A DNA stretch of 64,000 nt from Macquaria australasica (GCA_005408345.1 SEMN01000103.1:1116001-1180000); one strand, 5' to 3'; positions 23,205 through 33,880 are shown, counted from the stretch's first letter. The notes: generated from the sequence alone by a model not told the origin. Translations and numbers: made by a program.

Positions 23205-23905
23205 CATGCCTCTTCTCTATGCCTTCGCACTTTAGACTCTGTTTACCCTGGCACTGAGGTTTATTACTGACTCTACTGCCTGTACCATGTTGTGTATGAT
23301 AGGGTTGCCCTCACTGGCCTCACGCAGACTCACCCATTGAAACACAATGACCTGCACATTTTAGCAATTTTGTTGTTCGAAATTACACTGGGAACTACTC
23401 TTTACGTCCAAGGAACCTCTTCCTGTTCCTAAGGTGCAGCAATGGAAAAGAGCCTTCATGTATGCTGGTCCCTGCATGTTTCAGTCAGACATAAAGATTC
23501 AGGAACCTCTCTCTTTGCAAGCTTTTCAATCCGTTATCTCTGAATTGGAGGCAAGTCGATCCAGCTGTCAGTGTAAATTATTTATTGGCTTGAAATATTA
23601 TATTGTGATCATCAGTGTCATCTGTTTCAGGATTTTATTTATCCATGTTTGAAAGAATTTGAATCTACTGCCTATCTGTTTCCATATTACTTGTTATTTA
23701 TTGCTGTTATTATATCAATCTTACTTTATCCTTTTGATCTCATATGTTTTGTCATCCATGACCATTCTCTTCATACTTCATCATATTTATTATAAGACTG
23801 TAATGCAACCTCTATGTTTTATGTTCTGTGTGGTGGGCCAGAACACTCTTGTAAAAGAAATTTTTAATCTCATTGAGGCCCTTTCCTTGTTAAATAAAGA
23901 TATAT
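23205..23905 (+). mobile_element. 5'-truncated LINE (non-LTR retrotransposon) 3' end, frameshifted
   Basis: Fragments of the reverse-transcriptase C-terminus in shifting frames: LDSVYPGTEVYY, then GLPSLASRRLTHW, then WKRAFMYAGPCMFQ and SLQAFQSVISELEAS. They are in the order found in fish jockey/CR1-like LINEs. The 3' end GTGGGCCAGAACACTCTTG, TTTTTAATCTCATTGAGG and GTTAAATAAAG is the usual LINE 3' UTR. It is a dead copy. Confidence 0.75.
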
Positions 23906-23990
23906 AATATTGGCAGATGCTTTTGGCCAAACTGACTGAAAATGTCTGAAAAGTGCCTTTATCCTCCATAGGAACACGAAACATTAACAA

Positions 23991-24614
23991 CTTAAAAGAT
24001 AGGTTCACATATTTTTCCAAGTCTTAAAACAATACTCATATGCCCATATGTACATTCAAAGAGTAAGTGGCCACTGTAATCATAATCACAAACACAATAA
24101 TCCTTGTGGCCATACTGGTTGAGGGATCCATCATAGCACAACTTTAAAGTAAGAGATGGGGGACAGGGGACCTCGTGTTGTGCAAAAATACATTTTTAAG
24201 TTCAGCTAAAGCTAATATGACGCTACAGCAGTCTTAAACAAGCCAGGTGTACTAAATTCCCTCTTTGTGTTCCTATCCCTCCACTGCAGCTCAGCAAGGA
24301 AATCCTGTCTGGAACCACAAAGAGGGAGTTTCATACGTAAAAGACTGTAACTTTAGGAGATACACACTTGATAACTCAGACTGATGAAGCCTCATATTAG
24401 CCTCGGTTAAACATTAGAATGTATTTTTGCACACAACGAGGATTTGGATTTTGACCTCCATCACTTCCATTGAAGTTGCACTAAGAATAGATCTCTTCAC
24501 ATTCAGTATGGACAGCAGGAATAATAACAGTGACCAATACGTTTTAATGCACTTATGGGCATGTGAGTATTGTTTTAAGATAGACTTGAGGAAGTGTGAA
24601 CTTGTGCTTTAAAG
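23991..24614. mobile_element. fold-back element with arms of about 280 bp
   Basis: The left arm begins CTTAAAAGATAGGTTCACAT, then CAATACTCATATGCCCAT. The right arm, read inverted, gives CTTTAAAGCACAAGTTCACA, then CAATACTCACATGCCCAT. The arms meet near 24255-24325, with TTCCCTCTTTGTG on one side and CACAAAGAGGGA on the other. There is no open frame. It is a familiar palindromic percomorph repeat. Confidence 0.75.
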
Positions 24615-25052
24615 GACCATAACTGTGGTTTTCTATAGATGCATGACCTTTGCATTATTACTGACCATTTTTCCACAGAATACCACGAGTTTTCATATAC
24701 ATTCCCTACCTCATAGGGAGCCACTGGTTTCAGTTCATCCCAGTACAGTTTGACAGTCAACCTGGAGAGACATAAAATGTGCTTCAGATACAAGCTATTA
24801 TAGGGAATATTTCCTCACTGTTGTTGGTCCCTTCAACAATTCTCCATCATCCAAGATTTATGACTTGTTTGCCTTCAGAAAGCGCATAAACAACTAAATT
24901 GTCAGAAAATAGTGAATGTTGTGGAAAAGGATAATCTGAATTTGTTTGTTGCAAAGTTAAATGTTAAAAGGCTGTGGTTAAAATCCAGGACGTTGGACCA
25001 TCCTTCCACCATCCATCCCCTGCTCTCAGCTCCATTACCAAAGGAGGATAAT

Positions 25053-25120
25053 CCATCCATCCATCCATTTTCTATACCGCTTATCCTCTTAGAGGGTCGC
25101 GGGGGGCTGGAGCCAATCCC
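25053..25120 (-). mobile_element. 68-bp LINE-tail retroposon with 12-bp target duplications
   Basis: CATCCATCCATCC then TTTTCTATACCGCTTATCC and GGGTCGCGGGGGGCTGGAGC is the 3' end of a common fish retroposon in inverted orientation. It is flanked by exact copies of AAGGAGGATAAT (25041-25052 and 25121-25132), a target-site duplication. Confidence 0.8.
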
Positions 25121-26095
25121 AAGGAGGATAATGTCAAGTTGAATAAAAATACAAGTTCATTTTCATACCATATTAAAGTGAATTAAACTAATGGCTACCT
25201 AAACGCTAAGAAATTAAACTTCACGATATTATTCAGAACAGGTGTACCTCCTGTCACAACATCGGTCTGTGTCACAGTGGACAAAAATATTAACACTTTG
25301 TAAGACATCCTTATGTTAATGCATTATAGATACCTGCATAATGCATTTCAGGCCAAGAGTTGCTATAAGCCTCCTTAATGCTTTATGGTACCTTACAACA
25401 AAGTCATATGGTGTTGTACGTTTACAAATAATACAAAAATAATGCTTCATAAATACAAGTATTAGAATTGGTCATTAATATTCTGCCCATGTTCACTAAA
25501 GTGTTAAAAAGTCTTATTAATGTGATTCATTCATAATGGCTGGAGAATGAAGTTTTGCTTAGTGCACAGCTCATTTTCTGCTTCATGGAGATATATTTTG
25601 TTGTTAAATAGACAGTATACCCACTGCTTCCTACTAGACTAAATACATGTATGAACTGTATCCAATGATAGAGGTTTTTAAATATGACATATTAGTAAAG
25701 TGTTGAGGGAGGAGGATTAAGATTAGGATTCTTTTTTTTTAAGTTGTTTGCGCAAAAGAAGCTGCAATACAAAACATCCACTATAGGCTGTACCATCCCA
25801 TATAAAGAATAGACACATGGGGAACTGTAATTCCCCTTATCATTTAGTAAAAGTGGTAAATTCAGAATACTAACCATCAACATCTACAGATAGGACTTAT
25901 AGTCATGGTTTATTATACTGTGAGATGTCAAATAGTATGACTACCAGTTTGCCTATAAACGTATAAGCCTGCTATTGACAAATCACAGGGATAGGCTATG
26001 TTGACTAATAAGTGTGTGTTTTTGGGTTATCTCAAATCTGTCATTGTAATTCACAACTGCAGTCATCTCAGTGTGTGTCCCATCACACAACCAGT

Positions 26096-26240
26096 CCAAC
26101 TTCTTCCCACGAATTTGGCGGCAACTAGGGAGAGGCGCCTCTCATCTATAACAATAGAGCAGCTGCTCATCAGCATCAATAGGCTCAGGCTGACCTGTGG
26201 CTTTATGCGTTTGGCGCCTTTTTATCACTTTCACATAGCT
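26096..26240. promoter_or_regulatory. candidate regulatory element 3' of hes2 copy B
   Basis: Contains TTCCCACG (26104-26111), an exact inverted RBPJ/Su(H) site, then AACAATAG (26150-26157), a SOX-like site, and CAGCTG (26160-26165), an E-box. It lies about 100-250 bp beyond the proposed copy B polyadenylation signal. Confidence 0.4.
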
Positions 26241-26345
26241 GAGATTCCGCTGATTGAGACGTCTGGGTTTAATGATAAATTTTAAAACCTTAGACCACCA
26301 CAAAATCAAAGATCAAACAGCACAACCATCTTCGAGGAGAGTACA

Positions 26346-26351
26346 TTTATT
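26346..26351 (-). terminator. candidate polyadenylation signal of hes2 copy B
   Basis: AATAAA on the minus strand about 430 nt after the stop codon. Confidence 0.55.
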
Positions 26352-26780
26352 GAAAAGCTTTTTTCAATGACAAAACAGCTGAAGTATCACAAACATGTTT
26401 CTTTCTTACATACTGTCAAAGAATGATATATATAATCCTATTTAACACATAGTGTTTACAGACTATTCTTTTGCACAGACCAAAATACTTTTAAGTCCAT
26501 CGTGCAAACCTCAAACAAAATAACCCTTGGGGTTTTACAAAAGTGTTGTCTACAACCCATAACTTTGAAACCCCAAAGAGGATTGCCTTTTAAAAAGTTC
26601 ATAGACTTTCTTTGAGATCTGTGCTCGTGTGCCTTCTGGCTTTAAGCGCAAAATGAGCCAAATGCTGAATTAAATTATTATACAGCAACTCCAACAATTC
26701 TTCATCTCTAATACTACAGTTATTGGAATACAATAACATCACAAAATAAATAACACGAATGAGTTGAATGTCCATCTAAT
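26352..26780 (-). other. hes2 copy B 3' UTR
   Basis: AT-rich. The 26471-26550 part resembles the copy A 3' UTR, including TTTGCAC on the transcript strand. Similarity to copy A is patchy, unlike the adjoining last exon. Confidence 0.5.
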
Positions 26781-27112
26781 CTACCAAGGTCTCCACATGG
26801 CAGCGCTGACAGCCTGCGGGCCTGGCTGCGCTCCGCTGGGAGCCACTGCGCCGCTGCTGCTGCGGGACTGGCTCTCCGGTCTGGAGCTGAAGCTGGATTT
26901 GAGGCTCAGGAGTCTTTGTTGGATCTGAGGGAAAGTCCTGGAGCTCTGAGCGCAGCAGTTCAGGCATGTTGGGGTGACGGTGGCGGACGTGGACTGCTGG
27001 ACGAAGTCGTTCACCCGCTGACACGCGTCTTGATCCAGGCTCGTTTTGGGAAGCAGAGCGGAGACGCGCTGGAGGCAGGCTTTGTAGCCTTCTCTGTAAC
27101 TGTCTGCGGAGT
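26781..27112 (-). CDS. hes2: hes2 copy B exon 3 (Orange domain to WRPW)
   Basis: 332 bp from acceptor CCTCCAG to the TAG stop. The six differences from copy A alter four residues (copy A to copy B: Asn to Asp at the junction codon, Lys to Arg, Ile to Val, Ala to Thr). No silent difference is present. Confidence 0.97.
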
Positions 27113-27601
27113 CTGGAGGGAAAAGATATTTGATGAGTGGCTTGAATTTCATGTGTAACCTATATTCTCAAATAAGATAGTTTGCGCAATGCATATCGTA
27201 GTTCAAGAGATGATGCTTACCTTTGACTGGAGTGGAAGGAAGGTCTCTGAGAAAACGGACGGTCATTTCCAGAATATCAGCTTTCTCCAGCTTGGAGTAG
27301 CGTGCGTTGTCTTTCCCAACCAGAGGAAGAATCAGACTTTTCAAATGACTGAGACTGTCGTTGATACGAGCACGTCTTCTCTTCTCCAGTAAGGGTTTAA
27401 GAGTCTAGAAGAAATTATGAAAAACCGTTTTTCAGCTGCACTTTTAAGAAAGTCAAATCAGAAACATTTCCAGTAACATAAACAGCTATGCAGTTTATCT
27501 CTTCCCCTTACCTTTCTCAGTTCGTTGGCTTGTTTTCTCTGGGCCACGGTGGACCTGGCAGGGAGAGGCTGGTTGGCCTCGGTAGTGATGCTGGGACTCA
27601 T
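26781..27601 (-). CDS. hes2: hes2 copy B, bHLH-Orange-WRPW transcriptional repressor (three exons)
   Basis: Exons 27601-27512, 27404-27221 and 27112-26781 (90+184+332 nt) join in phase to 201 residues and a stop, exactly the length of copy A. The basic region reads TLKPLLEKRRRARIN, helix 2 YSKLEKADILEMTVRFL, the Orange domain starts DSYREGYKACLQRV, and the C-terminus is WRPW. The N-terminal half is closer to mammalian HES2 (ELRK, KPLLEKRRRARIN, LILPL) than copy A is. The bHLH domain is encoded by one exon: the intron that splits the loop in copy A, and in HES genes generally, is missing. Its role should be as for copy A: a nuclear DNA-binding repressor recruiting Groucho/TLE. Confidence 0.95.
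27221..27404 (-). CDS. hes2: hes2 copy B exon 2 (whole bHLH domain, fused exon)
   Basis: Sixty-one codons plus one base, TLKPLLEKRRRARIN through RDLPSTPVK, with acceptor TTCTAG and donor G/GTAAGC. It corresponds to copy A exons 2 and 3 joined without a gap at VGKD/NARY. Confidence 0.96.
27512..27601 (-). CDS. hes2: hes2 copy B exon 1
   Basis: Thirty codons, MSPSITTEANQPLPARS to ANELRK, with donor AAG/GTAAGG. It has the same length and the same donor position as copy A exon 1. Confidence 0.93.
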
Positions 27602-27689
27602 TTCGTTTGTTGCTTGTTGTTGTGCTTTTTGAGGGGAGATACTTGCTCTTGGAGCGGCTGAGCTGAAGTGTGCCGCAGAGCTGGAGAGC

Positions 27690-27742
27690 CTCCTATTTAT
27701 GTGGGTCCTGCGCGTCAGAGGGGAGGGAACACAAGCCAATGG
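27690..27742 (-). promoter_or_regulatory. hes2: hes2 copy B core promoter (TATA-like)
   Basis: On the minus strand ACATAAATAGGA (27702-27691) lies about 95 nt before the start codon. A CCAAT pentamer in the opposite orientation (27736-27740) lies about 35 nt further upstream. The arrangement resembles copy A but the sequence does not. Confidence 0.55.
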
Positions 27743-28335
27743 GCTGGGGGTTTGACTCAGGGGGGCGATGCCTTTGGGAGATGAGTGGAGCTCCTGTCTG
27801 GACCATCTGGCCCCGTTGGGCCGCTGCGTCCACCGCTGGTATGCGGAGTTTCGCGATGTGTTGCGCTTTATTGCGTTTAAAATTTAAAGCTTTAACGTTC
27901 ACCCAAGATCCAATTACGCATACAAGCGATATAACGACATTGTTTTTCCTCATAGACTTTATCAGATAGCTGCTCTTTTGTAATTTTCTACAGTAAAGAC
28001 TCTTCGTCTCTTTTGTCCTCTGGCTTTGTTATTAAGTTGGTAATATTTCTCTGTTTATTATCTCGTTTAGTTTTGCATCGAAAATTCCCAACAAATGTGC
28101 GACCAAATCCCTAAAAGATCAGTTTTGTTTGATTAGATGCCTGAAAGTTGCACTACTATAAATGAACAATGAACAATTAAAAAGTTAGATCAAAATAATC
28201 AAAATACACAAATTCGGTCCGTTTATTTATGCTTATGGACTCGCCATGCCTACCCGCCACAACAAAAGAAACACAGAACCAGATGAGTGATTCTGAGGTG
28301 ACAGGACTAATCTATTCCTACAATTAATAAACCAG

Positions 28336-28373
28336 ATACCCAAGCCACGCTATGTATGGATTAACATCTGCTT
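28336..28373. promoter_or_regulatory. upstream block 1 of hes2 copy B
   Basis: ATACCCAAGCCACGCTA (28336-28352), then TTAACATCTGCT with an E-box at 28365-28370. It is the counterpart of 19192-19227, about 735 bp upstream of the copy B start. Confidence 0.7.
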
Positions 28374-28782
28374 GTGGACCCTCAGCAGCTTGTTTCCAAT
28401 ACCAACAACACGGTGTTTACCTGGAGCAGAGGGGGAGGTGACTGGATGACGTGGACAACCTGCAACATAAGCAGATAGATGCCTGCATCTGCGGAGTATA
28501 AACATAGTATATGAAATGTGTATAAAGAAGAGCAATGCAATACACAAGTCTGCACTGAAACTGCATGGATAACCCGGTGATGAATAGGCCGTTAATTCAG
28601 TAAAACACTGGGCCTGTTTGAAGTAATTCTCCCTATTCTATGAGCAAAATATTATTAATAATGTTATATTTGACATTTATATATTAAATTAAACCGATTT
28701 TATTTCAACATCTTCGAAGAGTTTCAGTCAATCTCTGCTGCTGAACATTAAACCAAACACAGTGCAGTGAGCTGCCAGTAGG

Positions 28783-28985
28783 ATTCACGCGTTCGGCACG
28801 CGCCACAACCGCGCAACAGATGGGAACCCCCCCCCCCCCCCCCATTCTTCACATCTTCCGTCTCTACACACACACACACACACACCCTCCCCTCTGTCTC
28901 CCACTGTCTCGCCACTCTGCCGCTGCTCCCATCAGCATCCCGGCCCCTGCTCCTGTTCTTGTGCCCCCTCACCATCGATGTGCTT
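28783..28985. promoter_or_regulatory. upstream block 2 of hes2 copy B (HES C-site and E-box)
   Basis: GGCACGCGCC (28795-28804), a perfect Hairy/HES C-site, with a second CACGCG just before it and CAGATGG at 28817-28823. Then come poly-C (28827-28843), (CA)n (28866-28885) and CACCATCGATGTG. It is the counterpart of 19621-19790, about 1.2 kb upstream. Confidence 0.65.
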
Positions 28986-29629
28986 CAACCACGTTTATGT
29001 ATTTTTTTTTGGAGACGAGGGAGTCACAGAGCATAAACGCGATGGCGCAGTTATATAAAGCAACAAGATGCTATAAGGAAGTCCTAAAGTTCACAGGAAA
29101 GACATAAAATACAACTAAATATATTTTTTAAATCGCGTTTATATTTAAAATGACCATGTAGCCAAATGTTCTATAAAAGATCATTTAAACCTAATTCAGT
29201 TATAGATCGTTTTGTGCTGAATATCATTGAACAACACATTTCAGACCGGCTTTACGCGCGGAATTGTTTACTGAAGCATTTCCAACCTTGAGGCTCAAAG
29301 TGAACAATAAAGAGCCGGAGCATGTTCAACACACTGAAATAGTTTATGTATTTGCATTTGGAAACATATGTAGTTCAACAAGCACATATCATTTTGTTAA
29401 AGATGACGCTGGTCCTCGGCTGCAAGCTGCCCTGCTGTAGCTCGAGGGTCATCAACCCTCTTTTACATGTTTTTTTTTTTTCAAGCATTATAGATGCGCG
29501 ATTTTGCACGCGTCCTGTCCCACGGGACCCCAAATAACTGCCATCAAGTCCAGTTTGGGAACGGGCCCTTCGAGATAAGACCCCAAAAAAAAAGACCACG
29601 AGAGGCTTCGGTTGGGACCCTTTTTGTCC

Positions 29630-29735
29630 TGGTTTCAGCGTGGGTATCCATCTGTGCAAGCTGAGAGCACAGTGATCCTTTGTTGAAGGACGTACAGAAA
29701 AGTGGATTCACAAAGAATTCTCCAGCAACTGTATG
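29630..29735. promoter_or_regulatory. upstream block 3 of hes2 copy B
   Basis: TTTCAGCGTGGGTATC, CATCTGTGCA (E-box 29649-29654), CCTTTGTTGAA and TATGGGAA. It is the counterpart of 20692-20775, about 2.0 kb upstream of the copy B start. Confidence 0.65.
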
Positions 29736-31974
29736 GGAAAGGGATATCATTACCTTCTTTGTTTTCTTCCAGTTAAACTATAGGCTATTGAATTCAATAG
29801 CGGCTATCAATGTCGGATTTAGCCTAAGTCAGATAAAACATTTTACCATTTTTTTCTTTATTACATATTAGGTTATTATTACGGATTATTCCTATAACAA
29901 CACCGCCATCAGGTTTTGGGTATAATCTGGAGCAAAGGGTGAAAATGTTTCTTGTGTATTCCTAGAAAACGTCTTAAATCTTAATGCTTGAGTTTGAGAA
30001 TAAAATTCTGATCAATTAGAATTTGGTCGTATAAACGGCATGAGACTGACACGAGCCAAAGCGTTCAGACAGATGGAGCCTGCGCAGGTTTACTGATGCA
30101 TGAAACCAAAAGCGTCGACGGACACTCTGCCTTGCTGAAGGTGATCGTCTCCATCGCGGCTACATGGAGGCTTCCAGACATTTTTTTCCAGCCTTCAAAT
30201 CGTGACTGCTGCTGAAAGGTTGTCTAGCATCCCAAGCCAAAATCTACGCCAACATTATCCGCATCACACTGAAGCATCTGTATAGGACTGCTGGCTGGTG
30301 TTTGGGTCTGAGTACAAAACTGAGACAAACATGTCAAGTTTGATTGAACTTTCTGTTGTTCCCAGTTTGTGATCAAATCCGACTTGACTTACAATAAATT
30401 TGGTTAAAAATGGTCCTGTTTTTCACCATAAGGTTTTGTATCCTGTTTGCTTAAATGTAAAATGTAGATTTCTCATATAGGTGTAAAGAATGACACAATT
30501 GCTCTAATTCTCCTGAAATGCTAAAAGTAGTTAGAAAATGTATGATTTCCATATTGGCTCATGTTTAAATTGTGTGATGTGAAGTATAAGGACGTTTTAA
30601 ACATCTTGTTTCATGTAGGTCTGTTTCCCCTGTTATCCTTTAAACAGGTTTTACATCAGAAAACAATCTAATGAAACGCTACAGTATTGAAATAAATTTG
30701 ATAAGTCTGTGCATCACTTACTCTGAGCCTAACTGTCAATTCATTTACTAATAAAAAACTCATTAATACAGGTCTGTGAAAAGGGAGACTGTATTAAACA
30801 TGTGAAATGTATTTCAAAGCTATACTAATATTATGATTGCAAGAGCATAAATTACACTTAATGCTATTACTGGCTCTATGGGTATCAGACTTAGTACTTT
30901 TGCATTTGTGAGTGTCTCAGAGGAAATAATCAGAAATGTCTGAAGTTTGTTATGATTTTCTTTCTAGTGTAAAAAAAAGTATTTGATTGTAACTAATAGT
31001 CAAAATCCTAAATGAGTGGTACTAATAAATTATTCAAAAACACACTGAGGAGCAGAATGGTATTTTTTAGAAATAATCAAACTGATATTGATGTTTGAAA
31101 GCCAGTTTTACATTATAATGTCAAAACATGTTGTATTATTACAAACATTTGAGTTGAGCGAGTTCATACACTGACATATTTTTTAGAAATGCAGATCTAT
31201 TGAATGAATCTTTAAGGCTTTAACTGTCAGAACTCCCCAAATCATCGAGTCTCAAGTCTGCAGACACTCTACACTGGGCTAACTATTTGGCTGTGTCTTA
31301 CAGCACGTTGTAAGTCACTGACATACAGCAGAGTGATGGGTAGACCAAGCAGTTATGTTAAGAAAAAGTCACAGTGAATAGTTGTGTCGTTAGCCTTGTT
31401 TTGTTCTACATGAGACAGTTAAGAGAGAGTCAAGAGTTAGATATAAAGATGTTAAGTGATAAAACAGAAACGAAAACAATCAAGCAACACATACAACACA
31501 GAGAACAAAGACATATCAATAATACCAACATGTTTGGGGTCATGGCTTTCATCAGGGTTGGTGGAAAATGAAAATGAAAAAAATGAGCCTTTTCTTGACT
31601 TTTCCACATACTGACACATTGAACTGATCCAGGCCAACACTGTCTTCTCTCCCTTTACTGCTTGTGTGGTACAGTGTGACTTTACCCACACAAGTACAGA
31701 GTAACTGGTTTCATAGGTGAAAAGGACTGGAGCACACTGATTTGCATACCTTAATAGTACAAACAGGCTAATGTTTTGATACTGTGTTGACGCTACAGTC
31801 CAAACAACTTCTTTTCCCTCTGAAGTTTGCTGTCCTTGTTCTGAGAAGCACCTGATTTAGCTGCCGATGGTTGGAAGATGTGCAGAGAGCCCCTTTTCAC
31901 ATGATAACACTCACTGCTGATATGATACTGGGCTGATCCCTGGACTGTTAGCAGGACTTATGGTTTTCCTTTTT

Positions 31975-32105
31975 TTTTTTTTTTTTTTTTTAGATTATTT
32001 TTTGGGGCATTTTGCCTTTATTCAGTAGTGACAGCTGAAGAGAGAGACAGGAAAGGCAGGAGAGAGAGGGGATGACATGCAGCAAAGGGCTGTGGCACCA
32101 ATGAC
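31975..32105 (-). mobile_element. SINE-like repeat fragment
   Basis: Read on the minus strand: GCCCTTTGCTGCATGTCATC, CCTGTCTCTCTCTTCAGC, TACTGAATAAAGGC and AAAATGCCCCAAAAAATA. It is the same kind of tail as at 5140-5215 and is preceded by a poly-T run on the plus strand. Confidence 0.6.
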
Positions 32106-33102
32106 TTCATCACTAATTCACTCGTTTGGTTGTAGATATTTTTCCACACACAAACAAACAAACAGCTAAATTCAGACTGATGATTTAATGGTTTTCTCAC
32201 AAATTATCGTTTGCTAAAAGTTGTTAAAAAACACTACAGTTTTCTTTCACTATGAATCCATCACCATCTGTGCAATCTTTACTCTTTGGTACATCTCTCT
32301 ACTTTTGTATACCAGAGACTTTATGTGCTTTCAGCACAAAACACAGTGAAAAAACCACTTCCAGTATGATTGTGTAGCAGTTATGTTGGGTTTTGACACA
32401 AGCTACAACACGGACAATGGAGAGAGTTCAACTAAATAACAATTTTTTTCCTTTCCCTTTACAATCTCTACCCAACTTTTATTTATTATTAATTATTGAA
32501 GGGCATGAACTTTCCGATGAGTCAGTGAGCCATAAGATGAATATCATGTAACCACGATATTCTGGGTTTGGAATCAGCCCAGATTCTTTGTTGCATACTG
32601 TCCCACCCTGCTGAAATTATGGTCACTCTCCACTTACAACTATTTAACAAAATATAAATGTTTTTTCTTTTAAAAAGCACGTCTGCAGCAAATGTTCTTC
32701 TGTAGCTTTCAACTGCACCACAGTCTTTATCAGCAGATCGAGTTTGCTTGGCATGATGAAGGCCATGAAATGAGGTTGAAAGCCCCAAAAAGCTAGTAAG
32801 TGGACCTTGAGGGTTTTTTCTTTTTTTTTTTGGTTTTGTTTCAAAAAACACATTTAACGCTCAGGCTACTGATCTCACAAACTTGACCTCTTTTCAATGC
32901 TGAACATAACTTTACAAGTCAGAAAATAACACTCACTGTGATGTTACCAAGTTGTTGTTTTTTAAGTGATGTCATCTTTAAGGTGAAGAGGAGGTCTGCA
33001 AACTGAAAAGTCTTCCTGGGAGGACCATGAGCAAAGAAAACTTCATGAACAGTTTCTTTCTTCTCATCCATTAACACGACAGAAAGCAACATGTGCATTC
33101 AA

Positions 33103-33350
33103 ATGGTAAATGGCTGCATTTATATAGTGCTTTTATCCAAAACACTTTACAGTTTGCCTCTCATTCACCTATTCACACACACACACACACTCACACACTA
33201 ATGGCAGCCAGGTATCATGCAAGGTGCTGGCCTGACCATCCGGAGCAATATGGGGTTCAGTGTCTTGACCCGCTCACAGCCATACACTCCTTTCTCTGGC
33301 TACTTCTTAAGGGCTTCAACTGCATCTCTGATCAAGAGAAGTCAGGTGTG
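33103..33350 (+). mobile_element. common percomorph repeat (AAATGGTAAATGGCTGCATT)
   Basis: Starts AAATGGTAAATGGCTGCATT, then TATATAGTGCTTTT, CATTCACCTATTCACACACA, TAATGGCAGCCAGG, CATGCAAGGTGCTGGCCTG and GGGGTTCAGTGTCTTGACC. This is the usual order for a widespread fish repeat. The 137-codon open frame at 33093-33506 runs through it and is not a gene. Confidence 0.7.
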
Positions 33351-33880
33351 GGTGACTGGGTGACACTTGTGCTCCATGTGGTGGTGCTTTGTAAGGTGAC
33401 CACTGTCCATGGTGCTGAAGAGGGAGAGGGTGTTTTGACATGTGAAAGCCATCTGTCAAGTCTGATTACATGTTATGTTGGTCCTCATGTAGTAATTGTT
33501 CTCTAACACTGAAAGAGATTCACGATAACAAAGATGGTGAGGAACTGGTGCTAACTTGTGTTTTCTTTTGTTCAGATGCCCAAAATGATATCTTATTTAC
33601 CTTAAAATCTGCATGAGATGGGTGTTAATGAAATAGAGAAGGGATTAGTTTGGACATCCTGAGAGGAACTAAAAAACGCCCTGCTAGAATGAATGATCCA
33701 TCCAACACCAACACACCAGCTCTATTATCTGTCTACAGTGTGGAAAGGGACATTGGTCAAGATGTGTTCCAATAGGAAACAATCAAATAAAAAGATCCAT
33801 GTTCATTTAGTCTTACTTTGGGCTGATTATCTTATCCTGAGAGACATGCGACAACTGTATATAATAATAGATGGAACTTA

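Larger units (their letters stand above)
18600..26095. other. hes2 A to hes2 B intergenic region
   Basis: No protein gene is supported. It holds conserved upstream blocks of copy A (19.2-20.8 kb), a likely dispersed repeat (21785-22455), a transposon-like fragment (22692-22935), a LINE 3' fragment (23205-23905), a fold-back element (23991-24614), and a tiny retroposon (25053-25120). The rest is AT-rich and unassigned. Confidence 0.7.

Noticed and set aside
33093..33506. 137-codon open frame as a gene
   Set aside because: It runs through a common dispersed fish repeat with a CA microsatellite.
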